Positions 18,466 through 26,419 of a DNA stretch of 64,000 nt are shown here, piece by piece. The notes below the pieces were generated by a model. It was given only the letters and a program-made list of their open reading frames with translations. It did not search any database and had not been told where the DNA came from. How positions within the stretch are numbered: position 1 is the stretch's first letter; each line of letters starts with the position of its first letter. The position numbers were made by a program, and so were the translations under genes. Location of the stretch: contig NZ_BMRZ01000004.1 in assembly GCF_014648895.1 (NCBI RefSeq), forward strand, positions 1-64,000. The letters run 5' to 3'. This stretch comes from Streptomyces tanashiensis (GTDB lineage: Bacteria > Actinomycetota > Actinomycetes > Streptomycetales > Streptomycetaceae).

Positions 18466-19129
18466 TGCCCCGCCGGTGACGGCCCTGGCCGTCGTGGCGA
18501 CCACGCGGGAGGTCCTGGACCACCCCGCACTGCACGACGGGCTGCTCGCGCCCTGGGAACGCCGCCGGCTCGACCGGATACGGGTGCCGAGCCGTCGCGA
18601 CGACGTCCTCGCGGCCCGCCTCCTCGTCCGGCTGTGCGTCGCCCGGTTCACCGGACTCCCTCCCGAGGCGTCGGGCCCGGACCAGTACTGCGACGACTGC
18701 CGGCGGTACGGGCACGGGCGTCCGTACCTGAGCCGCCGGCCCGCGCTCGGCGTCAGCCTGAGCCACGCCGACGGTCTCGTGGCGGCGGCCGTCGGCCCCG
18801 GTCCGGTCGGCGTCGACGTGGAGCCCGCGGCGCGCAGACCCGGTCCCCTTCCCGTCCTGCGGAGGCTCCTGCCCGGGGTCGAGCTGCGCGAGGCGGCGGC
18901 CGGACCGGACCCCGACGCGGCGCTGCTCCGCCTCTGGGTGCGCGGCGAGGCCCGGTTCAAGGCGGGCGCACAGGAGGGCCTGCGGCTCCTGGACTGGGCC
19001 GACCGCGAGCGGGCGGCCGTCGCGGCGGTCGCCGTCACCGGCCCGGTCGCCGTCACCGGCCCGGTCGCCGTCACCGGCCCGGTCGCCGTCATCGCATGCG
19101 GGGACCCAGTGTCCGGACGACCTGGGTGA
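18452..19129 (+). CDS. 4'-phosphopantetheinyl transferase (Sfp-like) of the cluster
   Basis: A 225-residue Sfp-type transferase that would convert the adjacent carrier protein to its holo form using CoA. The Mg/CoA motif is GVDVE at about 120-124, and RLWVRGEARFKAG corresponds to the (F/W)-x-x-K-E-x-x-x-K motif with Arg in place of the first Lys. CDDCRRYGHGRPYL is the usual segment before the fold core. GTG at 18452 lies inside the carrier-protein gene, with AGGAG nine bases upstream, so translation is probably coupled. Its tail is unusual: an 18-bp tandem repeat encodes VAVTGP three times, and the last 41 bases overlap the convergent lipoprotein gene. Confidence 0.88.
   Translation: MPPRDAPPVTALAVVATTREVLDHPALHDGLLAPWERRRLDRIRVPSRRDDVLAARLLVRLCVARFTGLPPEASGPDQYCDDCRRYGHGRPYLSRRPALGVSLSHADGLVAAAVGPGPVGVDVEPAARRPGPLPVLRRLLPGVELREAAAGPDPDAALLRLWVRGEARFKAGAQEGLRLLDWADRERAAVAAVAVTGPVAVTGPVAVTGPVAVIACGDPVSGRPG
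19028..19090 (+). repeat. 18-bp tandem repeat, 3.5 copies, inside the PPTase tail
   Basis: The unit GTCGCCGTCACCGGCCCG occurs at 19028-19045, 19046-19063 and 19064-19081, with a half copy to 19090. It stays in frame, adding six residues (VAVTGP) per unit, so copy number can change without breaking the gene. Confidence 0.95.
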
Positions 19130-19787
19130 GGACCTTCTCGCTCCAGTTCCGTTTCGACGCCGGGTACTCGCCGACACCGTCCGCGGTGGACATGCCGCCC
19201 ACCTCGAACTGGTAGGGGCCCTGATGGCAGGTGGGCCCGTCCGAGACGTCCGGCAGGAAGCAGCCGTCGGTGCCGAGCGAGGTGCCGAGGTCCCGGAACT
19301 CCTTCTTGTACGTGCCCTCGCCCGCCCGCTTGCGCGCGTCCGCGAGGTCCTCGGCGTAGTTCCGCTCGACGAGTTCGGGATCGGCGATCGCGGTGAAGGT
19401 GACCTTGACGCTGCTGTTGTGCTCGCTCTCGTACGAGGACGGCAGCCCGAACCTGAACTCGCAGCCGCCCGCCGGGACGTCCCCGGTCGTGCCGGGAGCG
19501 GACTCGGACAGGGGGTTGAAATTGATGATCGTGACCTTCACGGGGTCGCGTGCGAAGTCGCTCGCCTGCGGGAGGACCGCCCGGATCTCCGTGTCGCTCA
19601 GCACCTCGCAGGCGTTCGGCCACTGAGCGAGCGGCAGCGAGCCGTTCGCGGCCGGTCGCGCGGCCAGCTTCGGGCCCGACGGCTGCGCCGTGCCGAACTC
19701 CAGTGGCGGCGGCGCGCTGTCGCAGCCCGCGAGCGTGAGGGGCCCGGTCACGGCAAGGAGGAGCCACCACCGGTTCAGTCTGGACAC
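19089..19787 (-). CDS. DUF3558-family lipoprotein
   Basis: A 232-residue exported lipoprotein from the GTG at 19787 (GGGGGAAC upstream). The signal is VSRLNRWWLLLAVTGPLTLAGC, with the lipobox LAGC. The mature domain contains CEVLSDTEIRAVLP, CEFRFGLPSS, CFLPDV and CHQGPYQFEVGG, the conserved-cysteine layout of DUF3558 proteins found across actinobacteria; function unknown. The 3' end overlaps the phosphopantetheinyl transferase gene convergently by 41 bases. Confidence 0.83.
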   Translation of the reverse strand: MSRLNRWWLLLAVTGPLTLAGCDSAPPPLEFGTAQPSGPKLAARPAANGSLPLAQWPNACEVLSDTEIRAVLPQASDFARDPVKVTIINFNPLSESAPGTTGDVPAGGCEFRFGLPSSYESEHNSSVKVTFTAIADPELVERNYAEDLADARKRAGEGTYKKEFRDLGTSLGTDGCFLPDVSDGPTCHQGPYQFEVGGMSTADGVGEYPASKRNWSEKVLTQVVRTLGPRMR

Positions 19788-20009
19788 GTCACGTTCCCCC
19801 GAAAGTGAAGACGCCGGATGCGGGGCCCATTCTGCCCGCGGGCGCGGCACGGCTGCCGGGTCTTCTCCCCATGGCCGCTGTGATCCTGACGACACGCCGG
19901 CCCCGTTCCCACAGGGCTCCCCGCGGGCACCGGACGGCCGAATGACGGGACCGGGTCGGGCGAATCCCGGCCCTCGGGCGTGGCCCGGCGTGCCGGCGGT
20001 GGTACCTCG

Positions 20010-21068
20010 ATGGCCATGCAGCCAGGCACACCCCCGACGGTCACCCCCTTCCTCCGCACGGCCGCCGCCTACGCGTGGCGGCTGCTCGTCGTCGGCCTCC
20101 TCGTCTACAGCCTGTTCGCGGTGCTCGGGCGCTTCCACGAGATCGGCGTGGCCGTCTTCCTCGGCCTGGTGATCACCGCGCTGCTCCGGCCCGTCGCCGA
20201 CGTGGTCGCCCGGGGCATGCCCCGCCCGCCGGCGGTCGCCCTCACGCTGCTCGGCAGCATCGCGCTCGTCCTCGGAGTCCTCGCACTGGTCGGCGAGGCG
20301 GTCGCGGGGGAGCGGACCACGCTCGTGCGCGAGTTCCGGGAGGGTGTCGGGCGGATCGAGGACTGGCTGGAGCGGCCGCCGTTCCGCCTCGCCCCGGACG
20401 CGCTCTCCGGCGTGCAGTCCCGGATCGGGCAGTTCCTCTCCAGTCACCGTTCGACCCTGCTCAGCGAGGCGATGAGCGGGGCCGGTCATCTGGTCGCCGT
20501 CCTCACCACCCTGGCCCTCGGCCTGTTCTCCGCCGTGTTCTTCATCCACTCCGGGGACCGGCAGTGGGCGTGGTTCCAGGAGCAGCTGCCGGGTGCGGTA
20601 CGCGACCGCGTGGGCATCGGCGGGCGCGCGGCCTGGCGCACCTTCACCGGCTACACGCACGGCATCGTCCTGGTGGCCGCCGTCAACGCGGTCCTCGTCG
20701 GCGTCGCCCTCTGGCTCCTCGGGGTCCCGCTCGCCGTGCCGCTCGCCCTCCTCGAGTTCCTGGCCGCCTTCGTCCCGCTGATCGGCTCGCCGATCGCCCT
20801 CGCGGTCGCCGCCGTCGTGGCGCTCGCCTCGCAGGGCCCGCTGGTGGCGGGGATCGTCGTGGCCCTGATCGTGGTCATCGGCCAGATCGAGGGGCATCTG
20901 CTGCACCCGCTCGTCATGAGCTGGGCGGTGCGGCTGCACCCGCTGGTGGTGGCCATCTCGGTGATCGCGGGCTCGATCGCCGCGGGCATCGTGGGCGCGG
21001 TGGTGGCGGTTCCGCTGGTCTCGGTCGTCTGGTCGGTCCACACGGCGCTGCGGGCCGCCCGCGGCTGA
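20010..21068 (+). CDS. AI-2E-family (PerM/TqsA-like) membrane protein
   Basis: A 352-residue membrane protein with about eight hydrophobic segments in the AI-2E transporter family pattern: a pair near the N-terminus (LLVVGLLVYSLFAVLG, IGVAVFLGLVITALLRPV), a long extra-membrane helical region, then AVFFIHSGDRQW and the C-terminal cluster LEFLAAFVPLIGSPIAL ... GQIEGHLLHPLVM. Members export autoinducer-2, antiport ions or have unknown cargo; no substrate can be assigned. ATG at 20010 has GGTGG upstream; 20016 is a possible alternative. The 19788-20009 gap shows no gene or clear promoter. Confidence 0.85.
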   Translation: MAMQPGTPPTVTPFLRTAAAYAWRLLVVGLLVYSLFAVLGRFHEIGVAVFLGLVITALLRPVADVVARGMPRPPAVALTLLGSIALVLGVLALVGEAVAGERTTLVREFREGVGRIEDWLERPPFRLAPDALSGVQSRIGQFLSSHRSTLLSEAMSGAGHLVAVLTTLALGLFSAVFFIHSGDRQWAWFQEQLPGAVRDRVGIGGRAAWRTFTGYTHGIVLVAAVNAVLVGVALWLLGVPLAVPLALLEFLAAFVPLIGSPIALAVAAVVALASQGPLVAGIVVALIVVIGQIEGHLLHPLVMSWAVRLHPLVVAISVIAGSIAAGIVGAVVAVPLVSVVWSVHTALRAARG

Positions 21069-21088
21069 GTTCCCCGCTGCGGGGGGTC

Positions 21089-21117
21089 TTGCGCGGGGCG
21101 GGCGGCCTCTCTACTCT
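21089..21117 (+). promoter_or_regulatory. Probable promoter of the GH8 gene
   Basis: TTGCGC (21089-21094) and TACTCT (21112-21117) are 17 bases apart. Transcription would start around 21124, inside the palindrome at 21121-21155, an arrangement expected for repression. Confidence 0.5.
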
Positions 21118-21120
21118 CCG

Positions 21121-21155
21121 GGCCAATGGTTAGGAATACTTCCTAACCATTGGCC
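21121..21155. promoter_or_regulatory. Perfect 16-bp palindromic operator before the GH8 gene
   Basis: Arms GGCCAATGGTTAGGAA (21121-21136) and its complement (21140-21155) flank TAC, 21 bases before the start codon. The core TTAGGAATACTTCCTAA resembles the AGGAAAnTTTCCT palindromes that I recall for the ROK-family repressor CsnR of Streptomyces chitosanase genes. A repressor operator of that type is the simplest reading. Confidence 0.75.
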
Positions 21156-21176
21156 ATGGAGGGAAAGGGAGTTGAC

Positions 21177-22826
21177 ATGCGTCGACGAAGCGTCACGCTT
21201 CTCGGGCTCACAGGTCTGCTGGCGTTGCCCCTGACGGTCATGCCGCAGGCGCAGGCCGCCGACGGCCTGGTGTCCGGCGGAAAGGCGGTGACGGCCTCGT
21301 CCGTCGAGACCTCGGCCTTCGGGCCCGGCCTCGCGGTGGACGGCAGCACGGCCACCCGCTGGGCGAGCGCCGAAGGGGTCGACCCGCAGTGGATACGGAT
21401 CGACCTCGGGGCGAACCACACGATCTCCCGGGTGAAGCTCAACTGGGAGGACGCGTACGGCAGGACGTACCGCATCCAGACCTCCGCCGACGGTTCCACG
21501 TGGACCGACGTCTACTCCACCACCGCCGGTGACGGGGCGACCGACGACCTCACGGTCTCCGGCAGCGGCCGGTACGTCCGGATGTACGGCACCGGCCGCG
21601 GCACGCCGTACGGCTACTCCCTCTGGGAGTTCGAGGTGTACGGCGTGCCCACCGGCGGCGGCGGGGGCGGCGGTGGACCGGCCGTCCCCTTCGGCAGCCA
21701 CCTCAGGCCGTACACCGCCGGCACGCTGAAGCCCTCCGGCACGCAGGCCGTCCTCGACCAGAAGGTCGTCGAGTACTACAACAAGTGGAAGGCCGCCTTC
21801 GTCCGGCAGAACTGCGGCAACGGCTGGTACCAGATCATCTCGCCCGACGCCGACCACCCGTACGTCGCCGAGGCGCAGGGGTACGGCATGGTCGTGACCG
21901 CCACCATGGCGGGCGCCGACCCGGACGCCAAGAAGATCTTCGACGGACTCGTCAAGTGGAAGATCGACCACCCGTCCTCGGTCAACCCGAACCTCCTCGC
22001 CGCCGAACAGGACACCGCCTGCAAGAGCGTCAACGGCGGCGACGGCGCCACCGACGGCGACATGGACGTGGCCTACGGCCTGCTCCTCGCCGACAAGCAG
22101 TGGGGCAGCGCCGGCACGTACAACTACAAGGACCTCGCGCTCAAGCACATCGCCGCCATCAAGAAGGACGAGGTCAACCCGACGACCAAGCTGCTGAAGC
22201 TGGGCGACTGGAGCGGTTCGGGCGACCAGTACTACTACATCTCCCGCACCTCGGACTGGATGGCCGACCACTTCCGCGCCTTCCGTGCGGCCTCCGGCGA
22301 CACCACCTGGGACGCGGTGCGCGGCGCGCACCAGACGCAGATCTCCCGCCTCCAGTCCACGTACGCCTCCGGCACCGGACTCCTGCCCGACTTCGTCGTC
22401 GACACCAACACCACGCCCAGGCCCGCCCCGGGACAGGTCCTGGAGGACCCCAACGACGGCGCCTACTGGTGGAACGCCTGCCGCACGCCGTGGCGCATCG
22501 CCGACGACGCCGTGACCAGCGGCGACGCCACCTCGCTCGCCGCCGCCCGGAAGCTCAACGGCTGGATCAAGACGAAGACCGGCGGCGACCCGAACAAGAT
22601 CGCCGTCGGCTACAAGCTCAACGGCACCCCGATCTCCTCGGGCAGCGAGGCCGCCTTCTTCGCCCCCTTCGCCGTGGCGGCGATGACCGACCCGGGCAGT
22701 CAGGCCTGGCTGGACGCCCTGTGGAACAAGATGCTGGTGACCCCCGTCGACACGAGCAGCTACTTCTCGGCCAGCATCCAGCTCCAGGTCATGATCACGG
22801 CCTCAGGCAACCACTGGGTTCCGTAG
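21177..22826 (+). CDS. Secreted GH8 glycoside hydrolase with F5/8-type carbohydrate-binding domain (possible chitosanase)
   Basis: A 549-residue secreted enzyme. Residues 1-28 are a signal peptide ending AQAAD; about 30-157 form a discoidin/F5-8-type-C module (DGSTATRWAS ... WIRIDLG ... YVRMYGTG ... EFEVYGVP); a Gly linker follows; about 170-549 is a GH8 catalytic domain. E232 in VAEAQGYGM is the expected acid, and the Asp cluster in ATDGDMDVAY (D293-D297) supplies the base region. GH8 includes chitosanases, cellulases, lichenases and xylanases. The chitosanase-like operator upstream favours chitosanase, by inference. ATG at 21177 has GGGAG upstream. The 3' end overlaps the convergent monooxygenase gene by 24 bases. 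Confidence 0.9.
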   Translation: MRRRSVTLLGLTGLLALPLTVMPQAQAADGLVSGGKAVTASSVETSAFGPGLAVDGSTATRWASAEGVDPQWIRIDLGANHTISRVKLNWEDAYGRTYRIQTSADGSTWTDVYSTTAGDGATDDLTVSGSGRYVRMYGTGRGTPYGYSLWEFEVYGVPTGGGGGGGGPAVPFGSHLRPYTAGTLKPSGTQAVLDQKVVEYYNKWKAAFVRQNCGNGWYQIISPDADHPYVAEAQGYGMVVTATMAGADPDAKKIFDGLVKWKIDHPSSVNPNLLAAEQDTACKSVNGGDGATDGDMDVAYGLLLADKQWGSAGTYNYKDLALKHIAAIKKDEVNPTTKLLKLGDWSGSGDQYYYISRTSDWMADHFRAFRAASGDTTWDAVRGAHQTQISRLQSTYASGTGLLPDFVVDTNTTPRPAPGQVLEDPNDGAYWWNACRTPWRIADDAVTSGDATSLAAARKLNGWIKTKTGGDPNKIAVGYKLNGTPISSGSEAAFFAPFAVAAMTDPGSQAWLDALWNKMLVTPVDTSSYFSASIQLQVMITASGNHWVP

Positions 22827-24479
22827 GCCGGTGTCCCGCCGCACGGACAGGGCACTGAGCAGACCGCTCAGTGCGGCGGCGGTACCGACCAGCGGGAAGC
22901 GGGCGCCGAGCTGACCGTCGGGACGGACGACGAAGCCGGTGGCGCCGCCGGGGAGGTAGAGCCGCGCGAACTCCCCGGCGGCATCCCGGTAGACGGGCAC
23001 GGACGGCTCGGCGGGCCCGGCGGAGTCGTCCGCGTCGGCCGCGAGGATCACGACGGCCGTGAGGCCGCCGAACGCCCGCGCCGCCGCGGCCGCCCCCGCC
23101 AGCTCGGCCCCGTCCGAGCCGTACAGGAGCACCACATGTCCCGGGCGCCCCCGCAGCACGTCGAGAAGACGCATCGGAAAGGCGGCGATCGGCGTGGTCA
23201 GGCCCGCGCAGTCCGGAGCCCGGTCGCCCGGCTGGGGCGCCTCCGGCGGACCGTACGGGGCGCCGGAGAGCGGACCGCCCCGGTAACCGACCAGCAGCTG
23301 CGCCTCCCGCAGGAGCACCGTCCGACGGTCCTCGGGGTCCGCCTCGATCCCCTGCGCGGCGTGCCGCACGGTCCGGCCGACGACCTCCTCGCCGACCGGA
23401 CGGCGCTCGGTGTCGTACGTGGCGAGCAGCTCGGGCCCCGCCTCGCGCCGCACCACGAGGGCGAGCTTCCAGGCCAGGTTGCAGGCGTCCTGCACCCCGG
23501 TGTTCATGCCCTGGGCGCCGGTGGGCGGATGGATGTGCGCCGCGTCGCCCGCCACGAAGACCCGGCCCCGCCCGTAGCGGTCGACGATCCGGTGGCTGAT
23601 GCGGAAGACCGAGGACCAGCGCAGTCCCGACAGCCGCGCCGGGCGCGGCGCGAGACGGTCGACGACCGCCTGGAGGTCGGCGAGCCCGGGGACACGGCCC
23701 GCCTCCGGGCCGTGCGCCACACCGTCCGGCGCGGCCGGGGCCGCCCCCGGGGTCGCGGCGAGCTCCGCCGGGAGCCTCATCGACATCCGGTAGCGGCCCG
23801 CCCCCGGCAGGGGGATGCACACCAGCACGTCGCCCGTGGAACCGTCGGCGGCCCGCCGGCTGGAACGGATGCCGTAGCCGGCGGGCAGGTCCCAGTCGGC
23901 CACGACGTCGCCGAGCATGTACTCCTCCTGGAACGCGCCGCCCTCGTAGGACAGGCCCAGCGTCTTGCGGACCACGCTGTGCGCGCCGTCGCAGCCGATC
24001 AGGTACGGGACGCGCAGCTCCTCGTCGGCGCCGGACGGCGCCCGCAGCCGCGCGGTGACCCCGTCCCGGTCCTGGGTGAACGACACCAGTTCCGTGCCGC
24101 GCTCGACCACCGTCCCCATGCGTGCGACGTACTCCTCCAGGAGCCGCTCCGTCTCGTACTGCGGCAGCGCGGCGAAGCCGTACGGCACCTCCGGCGGCAT
24201 CGTGAGCTCGATGCGGTCCTGCTCGCGCCCGTCGACGTAGAGGAGCTGGCCGCGCAGCGGCACGGCGGCCTCCAGGACGGCCCGGACGAGGCCCATCCGG
24301 TCCCAGAGCTCCAGGGTGCGCGGCTGGATCCCGACCGCCTTGGCGTACGGCAGCCGGGCCGGCAACCGGTCCACGAGCCGGCAGTGCACACCGTGCCGGC
24401 GCAGCTCGGCGGCCGCGCTCAGGCCGACCGGGCCCGCGCCCACGATCAGGACGTCGGTGGTGGTGCGGTGGTGCGCCAC
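22803..24479 (-). CDS. FAD-dependent aromatic monooxygenase (PgaE/RdmE-like)
   Basis: About 558 residues from the GTG at 24479, which has GGAGG five bases upstream; longer starts at 24527 or 24533 lack this. It has the Rossmann motif DVLIVGAGPVGLSAAAELRRHG, the second FAD motif GRVFVAGDAAHIHPPTGAQGMN, and a C-terminal thioredoxin-like domain typical of class A polyketide hydroxylases and related rifampicin or tetracycline monooxygenases. It needs NAD(P)H and oxygen. No polyketide synthase is nearby, so detoxification of an aromatic compound is as likely as biosynthesis. Confidence 0.88.
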   Translation of the reverse strand: MAHHRTTTDVLIVGAGPVGLSAAAELRRHGVHCRLVDRLPARLPYAKAVGIQPRTLELWDRMGLVRAVLEAAVPLRGQLLYVDGREQDRIELTMPPEVPYGFAALPQYETERLLEEYVARMGTVVERGTELVSFTQDRDGVTARLRAPSGADEELRVPYLIGCDGAHSVVRKTLGLSYEGGAFQEEYMLGDVVADWDLPAGYGIRSSRRAADGSTGDVLVCIPLPGAGRYRMSMRLPAELAATPGAAPAAPDGVAHGPEAGRVPGLADLQAVVDRLAPRPARLSGLRWSSVFRISHRIVDRYGRGRVFVAGDAAHIHPPTGAQGMNTGVQDACNLAWKLALVVRREAGPELLATYDTERRPVGEEVVGRTVRHAAQGIEADPEDRRTVLLREAQLLVGYRGGPLSGAPYGPPEAPQPGDRAPDCAGLTTPIAAFPMRLLDVLRGRPGHVVLLYGSDGAELAGAAAAARAFGGLTAVVILAADADDSAGPAEPSVPVYRDAAGEFARLYLPGGATGFVVRPDGQLGARFPLVGTAAALSGLLSALSVRRDTGLRNPVVA

Positions 24480-24632
24480 GAGTGCCTCCAGCCACTGGCT
24501 CGCCCCCGGCGGGATCCCGTCTCCCATGGTCACCCGCGGCCACCGCGTCGGCGAGCGGTACGGCCGTCCGGGGGACCCGGCGAGCGGGGCCGGCCGGAGG
24601 GAGCGCCGGTCGGGGCCGGTACTGTCGCGGCC

Positions 24633-24698
24633 ATGCTCGAACTGATCACTCCCGCCGCCCGGCCGCGACCCTCCTGGCCGGAGGCGCACGCCGAATGA
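24633..24698 (+). CDS. Possible 21-residue leader ORF coupled to the second PPTase
   Basis: ATG at 24633 opens 21 codons (MLELITPAARPRPSWPEAHAE) whose stop overlaps the next ATG as ATGA. TACTGT at 24620-24625 could be a -10 giving a nearly leaderless message that starts at this ATG; the -35 is not convincing. The arrangement would couple translation of the transferase to this peptide. Evidence is positional only. The rest of the 24480-24694 gap is featureless. Confidence 0.35.
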   Translation: MLELITPAARPRPSWPEAHAE

Positions 24699-25369
24699 TC
24701 GCGGAACTGCTGCCGGAGGCCGTCGTCTCGGTCTGGCGGCGCGACGACACGGAGCCCGTCACGCTCTTCCCCGAGGAGGCCGCCGCCGTCGCGCGCGCCG
24801 TCGTCGGGCGGCAGCGCGAGTTCGCCACCGTGCGGCTCTGCGCACGGCTCGCGCTGCGCCGCCTCGGCCTGCCCGAGACCCCCCTCGCCCCGGGCGCGCG
24901 CGGCGAGCCGCCCTGGCCGCAGGGCGTGGCGGGCAGCATGACGCACTGCGCGGGCTACCGGGCCGCCGCCCTGGCCAGGACCGCGGACGTCCTCTCGCTC
25001 GGCATCGACGCGGAACCCGCCGCACCCCTGCCGGAGGGGGTCCTCGACCAGGTGTCGCTGCCCGGGGAGCGCCGCCACCTGGACACGCTGACCGCCCGCA
25101 CCCCGGGCGTCCCCTGGGACCGGCTGCTCTTCAGCGCCAAGGAGAGCGTCTTCAAGACCTGGTACCCGCTGACCCGGAGAGAGCTCGGATTCGACGAGGC
25201 GTCCGTCGCGTTCGAGCCGGCGCCGGACCCGCGGGGCCACACGGGCGCGTTCACCGCCCGGCTCCTCGTCCCGGGCCCGGTGGCCGGAGACGCCCGGCGC
25301 GACCACTTCACCGGACGCTGGCTCGTGCGCGAAGGACTGGTGCTCACCGCGATCGCCCTGACCCGGTAG
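24695..25369 (+). CDS. 4'-phosphopantetheinyl transferase (EntD-like)
   Basis: A 224-residue transferase of the EntD/Npt group: MTHCAGYRAAAL, the metal motif SLGIDAEP and the CoA/catalytic motif LLFSAKESVFKTWYPLT with intact Lys-Glu...Lys. It would activate carrier proteins of siderophore, polyketide or peptide synthases, probably broadly. GGAGG precedes the ATG by ten bases, and the ATG overlaps a short upstream ORF. It is the second such enzyme within 6 kb and more canonical than the one at 18452. Its immediate neighbours encode no carrier protein. Confidence 0.9.
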   Translation: MIAELLPEAVVSVWRRDDTEPVTLFPEEAAAVARAVVGRQREFATVRLCARLALRRLGLPETPLAPGARGEPPWPQGVAGSMTHCAGYRAAALARTADVLSLGIDAEPAAPLPEGVLDQVSLPGERRHLDTLTARTPGVPWDRLLFSAKESVFKTWYPLTRRELGFDEASVAFEPAPDPRGHTGAFTARLLVPGPVAGDARRDHFTGRWLVREGLVLTAIALTR

Positions 25370-25419
25370 CCGTCCGGGCGTACGGAACCGGACGGCGCCC
25401 GCCGGCGTCCGTCCCGGGC

Positions 25420-25779
25420 ATGAGCGAGAACCCGTCACCGGAATCGCACGACCGCGCGGAGAGCGCCGTGGGCTGCCTGCTCGCCGTCGTCGGCGTCGCG
25501 GTCGCGGGCGCCTTCGCGCTGCCCCGGGCCGCGTACAGCATCGACGGCGGCTTCGAGGCGCACGCCCGGGACTGGGGCGTGATCCTCGTCGACCTGCCGC
25601 TCATCCTCTTCGCCGGTCTCGTCGTCCCCCCGCTGACCTGGGCGGCGGCCGTCCGACGGTTCCGGCCGTGGACGGCGGCGCTCGTCTGCCTGGCGGTCGC
25701 GGGCCTCGCGCTCTGGGGTCTCGCGACCTGGTGGCATCCGCGACAGGGCCCGGACCCGGGGTACGGGCCCGGCATCTGA
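25420..25779 (+). CDS. Small hypothetical membrane protein
   Basis: A 119-residue protein with three predicted membrane segments (GCLLAVVGVAVAGAFAL, VILVDLPLILFAGLVVPPLTWAA, AALVCLAVAGLALWGLA) and polar tails. No family recognised. There is no good Shine-Dalgarno sequence before the ATG. It lies 50 bases after the transferase on the same strand and might be co-transcribed. Confidence 0.6.
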   Translation: MSENPSPESHDRAESAVGCLLAVVGVAVAGAFALPRAAYSIDGGFEAHARDWGVILVDLPLILFAGLVVPPLTWAAAVRRFRPWTAALVCLAVAGLALWGLATWWHPRQGPDPGYGPGI

Positions 25780-25860
25780 CGACCCCTCGCCGAAGGGGTA
25801 CCGTGCCGGAGCCCGCCCCGCCGGGGGCGCGGCCACGGCCACGAGAGGACGCGGAACCGC

Positions 25861-26361
25861 ATGGCACAGGAGCACGCAGAGCAGACGGAACACGCCCCGG
25901 GCACGGTCGTCTCACGCCCCGTCGCCCACGTCGTCGGCGGGCGGGGAGAGGTCCGGGACGACGAGTGGGGGGACGTCGAGTCGATCGTCCGCCTCGACGC
26001 GGAGGCCTTCGGCCCCGAGGCGCTGGCCGGTCTGGACGCCTTCTCGCACCTGGAGGTCGTCTACCACTTCGACCGGGTCGGCCCCGACGCCGTCGAGACC
26101 GGCGCCCGGCACCCGCGCGGCAACGAGGAGTGGCCGCTGGTCGGGATCTTCGCCCAGCGCGGCAAGAACCGCCCCAACCGCCTCGGCGTCTCCCGCTGCC
26201 GACTGATCCGCACCGACGGTCTCGACCTCCACGTGCGGGGCCTGGACGCGGTCGACGGCACACCCGTCCTCGACATCAAGCCGTACATGACGGAGTTCGG
26301 CCCCCAGGGACCGACCGAACAGCCCGCCTGGGCCGACGAGATCATGCGCCACTACTACTGA
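25861..26361 (+). CDS. TrmO-family tRNA methyltransferase (UPF0066)
   Basis: A 166-residue protein matching the TrmO/TsaA-like family, which methylates N6-threonylcarbamoyladenosine at tRNA position 37 using S-adenosylmethionine. Family motifs visible: FSHLEVVYHFDRV, the loop GIFAQRGKNRPNRLGVSRCRL and LDIKPYM. Many actinobacterial members are of this short single-domain form, and for them the tRNA role is inferred. GAGAGGACG lies before the ATG. Confidence 0.85.
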   Translation: MAQEHAEQTEHAPGTVVSRPVAHVVGGRGEVRDDEWGDVESIVRLDAEAFGPEALAGLDAFSHLEVVYHFDRVGPDAVETGARHPRGNEEWPLVGIFAQRGKNRPNRLGVSRCRLIRTDGLDLHVRGLDAVDGTPVLDIKPYMTEFGPQGPTEQPAWADEIMRHYY

Positions 26362-26407
26362 TCCCGCAGCCGCTCCCCGGTGGTGAACCGGCGTACGGAA
26401 CCCGAAC

Positions 26408-26413
26408 TAGGGT
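26408..26413 (+). promoter_or_regulatory. -10 element giving a probable leaderless response-regulator mRNA
   Basis: TAGGGT ends six bases before the GTG at 26420, so transcription should begin at or next to the start codon; no Shine-Dalgarno sequence is present. No clear -35 is visible. Confidence 0.5.
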
Positions 26414-26419
26414 TGCCCC

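Noticed and set aside
19028..19090. Tandem repeats considered as a CRISPR array
   Set aside because: Units are contiguous with no spacers and lie within a coding frame; the 27-bp repeat at 48521-48628 fails for the same reason.
25601..26263. Arg/Gly-rich minus-strand frame opposite TrmO and the small membrane protein
   Set aside because: Mirror frame of the TrmO gene, with extreme Arg/Pro/Gly content and no start signal.
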